Below the pieces are notes generated by a model. The model was not told where the DNA came from. It was given only the letters and a program-made list of their open reading frames with translations, and searched no databases. A stretch of 22,104 nucleotides of DNA from Sulfidibacterium sp964473895 (GTDB taxonomy: Bacteria > Bacteroidota > Bacteroidia > Bacteroidales > F082), in NCBI GenBank assembly GCA_964473895.1, contig CAYYRE010000034.1:1-22104 (forward strand), in the 5' to 3' direction. Positions 1 through 6,777 of this stretch are shown here, one piece after another. Made by a program: the position numbers and the translations under genes. Within the stretch, counting starts at the first letter, position 1; each line of letters begins with the position of its first letter.

Positions 1-1436
1 ACTTGGGCCGGGTCGTTGTGTAAACGGAGCTGAGCAAACTGCCTGGCCTCAAAACGGCTGAAGAAAGAGAAAAAGGTATCGGGAAAAAGATAAAATAACA
101 CGCCGATACCTGCCGTAAGTCCCAGCGAAATATAAAATGCTTTTTTCTTTTTCAATAGCAGGCCGGGGTCTTTCAGCAATTGATTGACCGTTAATATGCC
201 CAGCAGCGGGATGGTGAGCTCGGCAATCACCAATATCATCGAAACGGCCCGGAATTTATTGTATCCGGGCAAATAATCAATGAGTAAATTGGTGAGTCCC
301 ATAAAATTTTTCCCCCACGAAAAGAGGATGGCCAACACGGTGGCAGCCAACAGGGCCCATTTCAACTTGTCGTCCAGAATAAACATACCGAGAACAAACA
401 AAAAGACCATAATGGCACCGGCATACACCGGGCCGGAAGTCCCGGGTTGGTCTCCCCAGTAAGCATTTTGTTGTGCAATAACCTTTCGGTAACGGGGGTC
501 GGCTTTGTCCAAGGCCTTATTTTCAAAACCGATGTAACCGGATGCCCCTCCTTTCACATCGGGAATCATCAGCGACCAGGTTTCACCGATACCGTAACTC
601 CAGGCAGTTATGTAATCACGATCGAGCCCGCCCGACTTATTTTGCTTTTCCTTGGTCAGGACAGGTTTACCCCGCATGGTATATTTTCCGTATTGCGCCG
701 TTCCCCACAATGGAGTGATATTAATGGCAATAGCCATTCCGGCAGCCGCAAGCAAAACCAATGTGGCTTTCCAAAAATATTTCATCCGTTTTTCCTGCCA
801 CGACTTGACCAATTGATAAATCCCGTAAATCACCACAAGAAGCAACAGGTAATAGGTAATTTGCAAATGCCCGGCAACAATTTCAAGGGTTAGTGCCACG
901 GCTGTCAGCAACCCGCCGCTCCATAATTTTCCCCGGTAAGTAAGTATGATACCGGCAAGAACCGGGGCCATATAACCTATGGCATGGGCTTTTGAGGTAT
1001 GACCCGCCCCGAGGATAATGAAAAAATAAGAAGAGAGTGCAAAAGCAATGGCCCCTACAATACTCAGCCAGGGATCCACCCGCAAAACCAACAGCAGAAC
1101 AAAAAATCCGAGGAAATATAAAAAAACATAACCGGCCGACTGCGGCATCCCCAAACGGATGATACGATCCACATAACGAAAAAGATTGTCTTTGTAATCT
1201 ACCGAAATTTGCCAGGCCGGCATACCGCCGAACATGGAATTGGTCCACAATGGCTCTTCCCCGGTTTTGGCCCTGAAATCATTGATCTCTTTTGACATTC
1301 CCTTATACATGGTAATGTCGTGTTGTTTGAGCCGCTGCCCCTCAAACAGAGGCGAAAAATAGACTACTGTAATGGAAAGAAATACCAGCAAAGCCACCAA
1401 ATAAGGTGCGGCTTTTCTCAAAAAATGGTTACTCAT
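1..1436 (-). CDS. YfhO-family polytopic membrane protein (3' end beyond window)
   Basis: An open frame runs on the minus strand from an ATG at 1436 to the window edge without a stop (478 codons seen), so the C-terminus is missing. The N-terminus (MSNHFLRKAAPYLVALLVFL) starts with a membrane segment. A polar loop containing EEPLWTNSMFGGMPAWQ follows, then many hydrophobic helices separated by short loops. The W-x-N-x-x-F-x-G-M-P loop and the layout match the large YfhO-like (GT-C fold-like) membrane proteins of Bacteroidota, usually around 800 aa. In Firmicutes YfhO takes part in glycosylating cell-wall polymers; the role in Bacteroidota is not established, so I give no reaction. Its ATG overlaps the end of the upstream small gene by 8 bases (ATGAGTAA), so the two are probably translationally coupled. 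I checked the frame at several points (positions 200, 677, 1235) and saw no frameshift. Confidence 0.8.
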   Translation of the reverse strand, partial: MSNHFLRKAAPYLVALLVFLSITVVYFSPLFEGQRLKQHDITMYKGMSKEINDFRAKTGEEPLWTNSMFGGMPAWQISVDYKDNLFRYVDRIIRLGMPQSAGYVFLYFLGFFVLLLVLRVDPWLSIVGAIAFALSSYFFIILGAGHTSKAHAIGYMAPVLAGIILTYRGKLWSGGLLTAVALTLEIVAGHLQITYYLLLLVVIYGIYQLVKSWQEKRMKYFWKATLVLLAAAGMAIAINITPLWGTAQYGKYTMRGKPVLTKEKQNKSGGLDRDYITAWSYGIGETWSLMIPDVKGGASGYIGFENKALDKADPRYRKVIAQQNAYWGDQPGTSGPVYAGAIMVFLFVLGMFILDDKLKWALLAATVLAILFSWGKNFMGLTNLLIDYLPGYNKFRAVSMILVIAELTIPLLGILTVNQLLKDPGLLLKKKKAFYISLGLTAGIGVLFYLFPDTFFSFFSRFEARQFAQLRLHNDPAQ

Positions 1437-1698
1437 CGTCTAACTTTTGTTCAGGTTTTACTTCTTCAAAATCGACATAGTCCCCAAAATCCTTATCATC
1501 CTTTTGGTTTTGGGAAGAAGGGTCCATTTTAATATGCACTTCCCCCTCTTTCGGGGGCGAATACCGGTCGCTTTTCTTGTCCCACCCCATTTTCCGGTTC
1601 ACATAACGGGAAATAAAATGGGGCAATACATACCGGAAAATCAGCTTGGTGATATACCAAACCACAAGCAGGATGAAGATGACTTTTAATAAACCCAT
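1429..1698 (-). CDS. DUF4834-type small membrane protein
   Basis: An 89-aa protein. I chose the ATG at 1698 (MGLLKVIFILLVVWYITKLI) because it starts directly with the single N-terminal membrane helix (about residues 3-25). The longer frame to 1770 would add 24 residues in front of it. The rest is charged and likely cytoplasmic: a basic stretch (about 30-45), then a Pro/Lys/Asp-rich acidic tail. Length and design match the Bacteroidota family DUF4834, whose function is unknown. The stop overlaps the start of the YfhO-like gene by 8 bases, indicating one operon. Between this start and the tRNA terminator (1699-1833) I see no other gene. The family call is from memory of its pattern; that this is a real gene is more certain than the family name. 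Confidence 0.7.
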   Translation of the reverse strand: MGLLKVIFILLVVWYITKLIFRYVLPHFISRYVNRKMGWDKKSDRYSPPKEGEVHIKMDPSSQNQKDDKDFGDYVDFEEVKPEQKLDDE

Positions 1699-1833
1699 GA
1701 TGTTTTCGATTCTACTTTGCGAAAGTATTGTTTTTTTCGCATTCAGGAACAGGAAGTGGCGCATTTCCACTTTACCGGTACCGTTCTGCCGGGGCTAAAA
1801 CAAGAAAATCACTCCGCCGGAAAGGATAAAAGT

Positions 1834-1870
1834 AAAAAGGCTACATCTGTTTTCCAGATGTAACCTTTTG
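1834..1870 (-). terminator. Intrinsic terminator after tRNA-Arg
   Basis: The 8-bp perfect stem TACATCTG/CAGATGTA (1842-1849 with 1855-1862) has a 5-nt loop. It is extended past one mismatch by GG/CC and A4/T4. Read on the minus strand it ends in a run of Ts just after the tRNA 3' end. The A/T flanks could also make it act in the other direction. Confidence 0.8.
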
Positions 1871-1878
1871 TATGTATG

Positions 1879-1952
1879 TGATCCCGGCGGGATTCGAACC
1901 CACAACCTCCTGATCCGTAGTCAGGTGCACTATCCAATTATGCTACGGGACC
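1879..1952 (-). tRNA. tRNA-Arg (anticodon ACG)
   Basis: The minus strand folds into a complete 74-nt cloverleaf. The acceptor is GGTCCCG paired with CGGGATC (one G-T pair) with discriminator A. The D arm is GCAT/GTGC with loop AATTGGATA. The anticodon stem is CCTGA/TCAGG with loop CTACGGA, giving anticodon ACG. The variable loop is AGGTT, and the T arm is GTGGG/CCCGC with TTCGAAT. ACG is expected to be deaminated to ICG and to read CGU/CGC/CGA. The CCA end is not encoded. It stands alone as a single-tRNA transcription unit with its own promoter and terminator. Confidence 0.97.
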
Positions 1953-1966
1953 TCCGTTTGAGGGTG

Positions 1967-1996
1967 CAAAAATACAATATTTTTGAAACCTGCAAA
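1967..1996 (-). promoter_or_regulatory. Bacteroidota-type promoter of tRNA-Arg
   Basis: On the minus strand a TTTG (plus 1993-1996) is followed after 18 bases by TATTTTTG (1967-1974), matching the -33 TTTG and -7 TAnnTTTG elements of Bacteroidota promoters. It lies 14 bases upstream of the mature tRNA 5' end. Confidence 0.7.
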
Positions 1997-2202
1997 CCCC
2001 TTGTCCTGATTTTTGTGTATTTTTAAATGCACTTCTCAAGGATTTCTGCCATATTTTGCCTATCAAAAAAACCATCATACCGGATTACAGCATTAGCAAC
2101 AAGCTTAACACGCTGTTTACCAACCGATAGTCCATCAGTAAAAAATTGTGAATTCGTAACAAAACTTTTTCAGACGTTTCTCACGCCAAAGGTATTTTAT
2201 TA

Positions 2203-2210
2203 TATCTTTG
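2203..2210 (+). promoter_or_regulatory. Likely -7 box for the thioredoxin pair
   Basis: TATCTTTG matches TAnnTTTG and lies 34 bases before the ATG of the lipoprotein thioredoxin gene. I could not find a convincing -33 TTTG at the right distance. The rest of the 1997-2244 gap is AT-rich and holds nothing else I can support. Confidence 0.55.
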
Positions 2211-2244
2211 CAGCGCGATTTATTAAGACAGTTTATAAATAAAT

Positions 2245-2745
2245 ATGAAGAAAATTATTCCGATTCTCCTGCTAATAGGTACTGTTGCCGTAGGATGCAC
2301 CAGCATCAAAGGGAACCAGGAAAAGGACAGTGCAGCCATTGTAAAAGACAGCACCACTGCCAGGGTTGCCCCGGAACATCTTACTTACGCCACCTTTCTA
2401 AAAAAAGTGTGGAACTTTGAAAAACATCCCCAGGAGTGGGTTTACGAAGGAACCGAGCCTTGCGTCATTGATTTTTATGCCGACTGGTGTGGTCCCTGTC
2501 GCCGGGTAGCCCCCATTATGGAAGAAATGGCCAACAAATACAAAGGAAAGGTCAAAATTTACAAAGTAAATGTGGACAAAGAGCGACAACTTGCTGCGGT
2601 TTTCCGTATCAACAGCATTCCGGCCGTATTATTTATTCCTCAAAAAGGAAAACCCATGATGCAGGTTGGGCTGTTGCCACACGATACCTATGTACAAATT
2701 ATTAACGAGCAATTGCTCCACATCAAACCCGAAACGAAAAAGTAA
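2245..2745 (+). CDS. Thioredoxin-fold lipoprotein (envelope thiol oxidoreductase)
   Basis: A 166-aa protein. Residues 1-18 form a lipoprotein signal peptide (MKKIIPILLLIGTVAVGC) with the lipobox VAVGC, so Cys18 is the predicted lipidation site. A polar linker to about residue 45 follows, then a thioredoxin domain (about 46-160) with active site WCGPC (Trp81-Cys85) in the DFYADWCGPC context and the cis-Pro motif SIPA (Pro126). This predicts a membrane-anchored disulfide reductase or isomerase facing the periplasm. Which substrates it serves cannot be read from the sequence. It is followed after 28 bases by a second, signal-less thioredoxin that is clearly similar along its whole domain. The two probably share a transcript ending at the terminator at 3167. 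Confidence 0.9.
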   Translation: MKKIIPILLLIGTVAVGCTSIKGNQEKDSAAIVKDSTTARVAPEHLTYATFLKKVWNFEKHPQEWVYEGTEPCVIDFYADWCGPCRRVAPIMEEMANKYKGKVKIYKVNVDKERQLAAVFRINSIPAVLFIPQKGKPMMQVGLLPHDTYVQIINEQLLHIKPETKK

Positions 2746-2773
2746 TAACCTTAAATAACAGATATTTTAAAAA

Positions 2774-3148
2774 ATGGAACATTTAACAAAACAAACTTTT
2801 TTAGAAAAAGTATTTAACTACGAAGTCAACAAGGAATGGAAATTTGAAGGCAAACTGCCTTGTATCATTGATTTCTATGCCGATTGGTGCCAACCTTGCA
2901 AAATTGTAGCGCCTATCTTGGAAGAACTTGCCGAAGAATTCAAAGGCAAGATCAACATTTACAAGGTAAACACTGAGCAAGAGGTCGAACTGGCTTCTGC
3001 ATTCGGTATCCGCAGTATTCCTTCGATGCTTTTCTGCCCGGCCGATGGCCAGCCCCAGATGGCGGTGGGCGCTCTGCCTAAAGAAACGCTGATCCAGGCT
3101 ATTAACGATGTCTTGCTGAAAAAGCAGGAAGCTGAAAAAGAAAAATAA
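2774..3148 (+). CDS. Thioredoxin (cytoplasmic)
   Basis: A 124-aa protein with no signal peptide, a complete thioredoxin domain, active site WCQPC (Trp38-Cys42) and cis-Pro in SIPS (Pro83). Gln replaces the usual Gly in the CxxC pair. The length is slightly above the usual 105-110 aa because of an extended N-terminal start and a Lys/Glu-rich C-terminal tail. It would reduce cytoplasmic disulfides using thioredoxin reductase, which is not in this window. It resembles the preceding lipoprotein domain closely (shared HLT..TFL.KV, DFYADWC.PC, IYKVN and SIP blocks), which points to tandem duplication followed by a change of compartment. I do not assign a trxA symbol, because Bacteroidota carry several thioredoxins. 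Confidence 0.9.
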   Translation: MEHLTKQTFLEKVFNYEVNKEWKFEGKLPCIIDFYADWCQPCKIVAPILEELAEEFKGKINIYKVNTEQEVELASAFGIRSIPSMLFCPADGQPQMAVGALPKETLIQAINDVLLKKQEAEKEK

Positions 3149-3166
3149 TCGCTTAGAAGAACACCG

Positions 3167-3204
3167 AAAAAGCTGCAAGGTATTCACCTCTTGCAGCTTT
3201 TTTT
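3167..3204 (+). terminator. Intrinsic terminator after thioredoxin genes
   Basis: A 13-bp perfect stem, AAAAAGCTGCAAG with CTTGCAGCTTTTT (3167-3179 with 3190-3202), has a 10-nt loop and a T tract. It starts 18 bases after the thioredoxin stop. Confidence 0.9.
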
Positions 3205-3238
3205 GTTTTGTTTCCGCATAATCAACAAAGGATAAGAA

Positions 3239-3865
3239 ATGAGCACAAACCCCATCCTTTTGTCCACCGCTTTTTTACCCCCGTCAGGATGGTTTTCTCT
3301 ATTACTAAAACATCCGGTAACCATTGAAAAGTACGAAAATTACCAACGTCAAACCTACCGGAACCGCTGCCTCATCTATTCAGAAAAAGGCATTTTACCC
3401 ATTAGCGTACCGGTAAACCGCCCCAGCGGAAACCATACTCCCATCACGGAAGTCCGTATTTTCAACAATGAAAAATGGTACCAGAAACAATGGCGCGCCA
3501 TCCGGTCGGCTTACGAAGCTTCCCCCTTTTTCCTTTACTACCAGGATGATCTGAAACCTTTTTTCAACGGCTATTCCGGCAACCTTTTTCATTACAATCA
3601 CTCCCTGATCCTGAAACTGTGTGAGCTGATGGAAATTTCGCCCGATCTGCATTTTACCACAAAATTTGAAAAAGAACCGGTAACCATGACCGATTTGCGC
3701 CGTTTTTTCTCTCCCAAAAAACAAACACCCGGACACTTTCCGGCATACACACAGGTTTTTTCAGACCGGCATGGATTTATCCCCAACCTGAGCATCCTCG
3801 ATGTGCTGTTTAACCTCGGCCCTGAGAGCAAAGATTACCTTGTGCAAATCACCTTGTCGTATTAG
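3239..3865 (+). CDS. WbqC-family protein
   Basis: A 208-aa soluble protein without signal peptide or membrane helix. It has the features of the WbqC family: an N-terminal ST.FLPP..WF block, the E.YENYQRQTYRNRC stretch at about 31-43, then GILPISVPV, and later W..I.SAYE.SPFFLYY. The family is named after a gene of an O-antigen cluster. Related proteins are common as single genes in Bacteroidota, and their biochemical role is not established. The start is supported by an SD-like AAAGGAT (3227-3233) about 6 bases upstream. Transcription is separate from the thioredoxins, because a terminator lies between them. The gene converges on the HD phosphohydrolase with only 27 bases between stops, and I see no clear terminator hairpin there. 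Confidence 0.82.
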   Translation: MSTNPILLSTAFLPPSGWFSLLLKHPVTIEKYENYQRQTYRNRCLIYSEKGILPISVPVNRPSGNHTPITEVRIFNNEKWYQKQWRAIRSAYEASPFFLYYQDDLKPFFNGYSGNLFHYNHSLILKLCELMEISPDLHFTTKFEKEPVTMTDLRRFFSPKKQTPGHFPAYTQVFSDRHGFIPNLSILDVLFNLGPESKDYLVQITLSY

Positions 3866-3892
3866 CACAAAAACAATAATATCAAAAGGAAA

Positions 3893-5968
3893 CTAATCCG
3901 GATAAGCTATCCGTACGTGGTGAATGTTCAACAGTTTTTTCTTGAGCACCTTTTTGGCTATCGTAATTTCTTTCAGGGTTATGGGGGCATTATTGAATTG
4001 CTCCGATTCCATCATAGAGTTTACAATCAGTTCAACAAGGTCATTGATCTTCTGTTCCGTAGGGTTCACCAGACTCCTTGAGGCGGCTTCCACCGAATCG
4101 GCCATCATCACTACGGCCGTTTCCCTTGAAAAGGGCACCGGGCCATGATAACGGAATTCGGTTTCGTTGACCTCCATTCCCGGATTTTGCCTGCGTTCCA
4201 AACGGTAAAAATACTCTACACGGCGGGTTCCGTGATGGGTTCGGATGAAATCGATAATTTGCTCCGGAAGCCTTGCTTTACGGGCCATCTCAATCCCGGT
4301 GAGCACATGCCCCACTATAATACGTGCGCTCTCCTCATAACTCAGCTCATCGTGCGGATTATATCCTTCCGGCTGGTTCTCTACAAAAAAGAGCGGATGT
4401 TTCATTTTTCCGATATCATGATATAGGGCACCGGTACGCGCCAGCAAAGCATCCCCACCAATCACATACAAGACTTCCGCAGCAAGATTAGCCACTTGCA
4501 TAGAGTGCTGAAAGGTACCGGGAGCCTTTTCCGCCAAATCACGCAGCAGCGGATTGTTGGTGTTCGAAAGCTCCAACATGGTAAGTTGTGTTACGAGTCC
4601 GAACAATTTCTCATAAACAAAAATCAACGGAAAAGCCAGTAAAATAAGTAACGAACTACCGGCCAACATGAGCACAAACCGCATGGAAATATTGGACAAA
4701 GAAGCTTCCTGAACCAGTAACATACTGATATACACCAGCATGTAAGTAATAAAAACCAAAATAGAATTGCGTACCAAATACCACCGCTTGGAAAGCTGTC
4801 CGACCGAGAACACCGCTACAAACCCGGCTGTAAACTGAGTATAGAAAAACTCAAAACTGTTGGGGGCATAAAACCCGAGCAGCATGAGCGTGATAAGATA
4901 TACCACCAGTGCTCCCCGCCTGTCAAGAAAAACTGCTCCGATTACCGGTAATATGGCATAAGGAATAATATAACTCCATGTAGGAAAATGGGCAAAAACA
5001 TAAAATGAAACAATGAGTAAAGCCACCTGCGATCCTACCAAAAGGTGCAGCTTGCGTAATTCGTCATAAATGGTGGGCATGAACGAATACAAAAACATCA
5101 TTTCAATAAAAAACAACAAGGAAATTAAAATGACCCTGCCGGCGTACACATATTTCCATGACTTGGCGTTACCCACTTCCTGCTCATATTCCCGCTTGAG
5201 TGAAATAAGCTGCTGGTACTTTTCGGGAGTCACCAACTCACCCTGCGAGATGATCAACTCCCCTTTCTGAACGAGTCCCAACGTGGGAGAAATCTTCGAC
5301 AGCAACTCTTTCCTCATCATATCCGTCTTTTTTTTATCGAATATGACATTCTGTACCAACGAATTATCTATCATCTTAAACAACAGGGTGCTGTCGGGAC
5401 TTTTCAGTTGACGCAAATAATTTATGGCATAATCGTCCGCCTCCTTTATGGTGTACAACTGCGACAAGTTATAATCTTTTGCCACATTGTTCCGGATGAG
5501 TTTAATCTGAAAAGTTTTATCCTTGCCTTCCAAAACCGGGTCAAGCCGTACAATCCCCCGCTCCACCTGGTCGTAAACGGCGAGCAACGCATCCAAATAG
5601 GTAATCGAATCCTGCTGGCTGATCTTGGGGGCTTTATGGGCACTGATGAAATGCCAGTTTTCCCCGAAATTTTTGATTAGGCGTGCACGTCCGGCTTTGG
5701 TAGCCTGCTCATCATACTGGAAATAAGGTTTAAGGTTTTTCAACACTTCTTGTTGCTCCTTTGCCAGTTCAGCCGGAGTTTTTAAAATGGAAAAATCGAA
5801 GGGGGCATATAAGTCCTTATGTTTCCACGGTTTACCAATACTGAACTCATACTTAAAAATGCGCTCCCGCGGACTCACTGCCACCACAATAATGACAGCC
5901 ACCACAAAAGTCAGAATTTTTAGCAGGTCATAGGAATACTGTTGCAGTTTTGGAAAAAGAGACTTCAT
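3893..5968 (-). CDS. pgpH: PgpH/YqfF-type 7TM-HD phosphohydrolase (probable c-di-AMP phosphodiesterase)
   Basis: A 691-aa membrane protein with the full layout of the family. One N-terminal helix (about 15-35) is followed by an extracytoplasmic 7TMR-HDED-type domain (about 45-270). Next comes a block of seven hydrophobic helices (about 275-480), then a cytoplasmic HD domain. HD-domain metal ligands are visible: YHDIGK with His517-Asp518, a downstream THHGT (about 577-581), and an Asp near 624 in MMADSVEA. Characterised PgpH proteins hydrolyse c-di-AMP to pApA, controlling osmotic and cell-wall homeostasis. That activity here is by family. No diadenylate cyclase is visible in the window. The ATG at 5968 starts MKSLFPKL just before the first helix. 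Upstream OsmC is transcribed separately, since a terminator sits at 6135-6165. Confidence 0.9.
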   Translation of the reverse strand: MKSLFPKLQQYSYDLLKILTFVVAVIIVVAVSPRERIFKYEFSIGKPWKHKDLYAPFDFSILKTPAELAKEQQEVLKNLKPYFQYDEQATKAGRARLIKNFGENWHFISAHKAPKISQQDSITYLDALLAVYDQVERGIVRLDPVLEGKDKTFQIKLIRNNVAKDYNLSQLYTIKEADDYAINYLRQLKSPDSTLLFKMIDNSLVQNVIFDKKKTDMMRKELLSKISPTLGLVQKGELIISQGELVTPEKYQQLISLKREYEQEVGNAKSWKYVYAGRVILISLLFFIEMMFLYSFMPTIYDELRKLHLLVGSQVALLIVSFYVFAHFPTWSYIIPYAILPVIGAVFLDRRGALVVYLITLMLLGFYAPNSFEFFYTQFTAGFVAVFSVGQLSKRWYLVRNSILVFITYMLVYISMLLVQEASLSNISMRFVLMLAGSSLLILLAFPLIFVYEKLFGLVTQLTMLELSNTNNPLLRDLAEKAPGTFQHSMQVANLAAEVLYVIGGDALLARTGALYHDIGKMKHPLFFVENQPEGYNPHDELSYEESARIIVGHVLTGIEMARKARLPEQIIDFIRTHHGTRRVEYFYRLERRQNPGMEVNETEFRYHGPVPFSRETAVVMMADSVEAASRSLVNPTEQKINDLVELIVNSMMESEQFNNAPITLKEITIAKKVLKKKLLNIHHVRIAYPD

Positions 5969-5985
5969 AACATTTTACGTTGCCA

Positions 5986-5993
5986 CAAAAATA
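5986..5993 (-). promoter_or_regulatory. Likely -7 box for the 7TM-HD gene
   Basis: Minus-strand TATTTTTG matches TAnnTTTG and lies about 17 bases upstream of the ATG at 5968. No clear -33 element is seen. The remainder of 5994-6134 has no gene. Confidence 0.5.
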
Positions 5994-6134
5994 CAAAAAC
6001 TCCCATTCTACAGAGGAAAAGCTAAAAGCAAAGTTCTGTCAAGAAAATATTTTCCATAGCATTGGGAAACCGGAAGCCGTAAATTTGAATTTTTTGGGGA
6101 CAGATGAAATGCTAAATTTTGAATGACCCCGGTA

Positions 6135-6165
6135 AAAAAAACCCGGAAACTTTTCCGGGCTTTTA
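6135..6165 (-). terminator. Intrinsic terminator after osmC-like gene
   Basis: The 8-bp stem CCCGGAAA/TTTCCGGG (6142-6149 with 6152-6159) has a very short loop. It is preceded by eight As on the plus strand, which read as Ts on the minus strand, and lies 18 bases downstream of the OsmC stop. Confidence 0.8.
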
Positions 6166-6182
6166 CGTTAGCTATTTACTAA

Positions 6183-6602
6183 TTAATCATCCAGAATCAC
6201 TATTTCGTGGTGGATCTCAGCGGCGCGGCGTAACATTTCGGTGACCCCACAATATCGGTCCTGTGACAGATTGACCGCCTTTTGCAACTTATCCATGGGT
6301 AAATCTTTTCCTTTGAAAATATAACGGATATGGATGGTATGATAATATTTGGGATGCTCGGTGGTCAGCTCACCTTCCACCTCCACATCAAAATAATCGG
6401 GATTCACCCGCATTTTACCCAGAATGGAAATTACATCCATAGCGGTACATCCTGCCAGCGAGACCAGGGAAAGGGGTTTGGGTTGCGGCCCCCGGTTTTT
6501 TCCGCCCACAGCCTCCAAGGCATCCAGCGTAAAATTAAATCCTCCGACTTTGGCTTCAAAAGCCATTCCGTCTATCCATGTTGTGTGCACTTTGTCTGCC
6601 AT
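6183..6602 (-). CDS. OsmC-family protein (probable thiol peroxidase)
   Basis: A 139-aa soluble protein using the ATG at 6602 (MADKVHTTWI). The longer frame to 6677 crosses the promoter box and adds residues unlike the family. Both family cysteines are present: Cys52 in SLAGCTAMDV at the start of the long helix, and Cys118 in DRYCGVTE. Length is normal for OsmC/YhfA-type proteins. Ohr and OsmC members reduce organic hydroperoxides with these two cysteines, but many OsmC-like members have no proven substrate, so peroxidase activity is inferred from the family. It forms a single-gene transcription unit with its own promoter and terminator. Confidence 0.88.
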   Translation of the reverse strand: MADKVHTTWIDGMAFEAKVGGFNFTLDALEAVGGKNRGPQPKPLSLVSLAGCTAMDVISILGKMRVNPDYFDVEVEGELTTEHPKYYHTIHIRYIFKGKDLPMDKLQKAVNLSQDRYCGVTEMLRRAAEIHHEIVILDD

Positions 6603-6633
6603 AACGATCGTTTTTTTTAAATTAAAGTTTGCG

Positions 6634-6641
6634 CAAATATA
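6634..6641 (-). promoter_or_regulatory. Likely -7 box for the osmC-like gene
   Basis: Minus-strand TATATTTG matches TAnnTTTG and lies 31 bases upstream of the chosen ATG. It is one reason for rejecting the longer N-terminal extension. The rest of 6642-6777 holds no gene that I can support. Confidence 0.6.
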
Positions 6642-6777
6642 CAGGAAAAAGATTTTTCGCCCAACATATCCATCCATTTGGCATTTGTATCCTTAGCAGT
6701 CACAGAAACACATAGCATCGCCAAGCCCTCTTATCGGGCCTTATCCGGCACAAAGAAATGGGAAACAGCAATCCACC

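Noticed and set aside
447..893. 148-codon plus-strand ORF
   Set aside because: Opposite the YfhO-like gene, whose membrane-protein frame continues unbroken across this stretch.
2027..2242. 71-codon plus-strand ORF between the tRNA and thioredoxin genes
   Set aside because: It crosses the TAnnTTTG promoter box, has no ribosome-binding or family signal, and ends at the next start.
6724..6741. Small GCCC/GGGC hairpin downstream of the TonB-receptor-like gene
   Set aside because: Only four base pairs and no T tract on the minus strand, so I do not call it a terminator.
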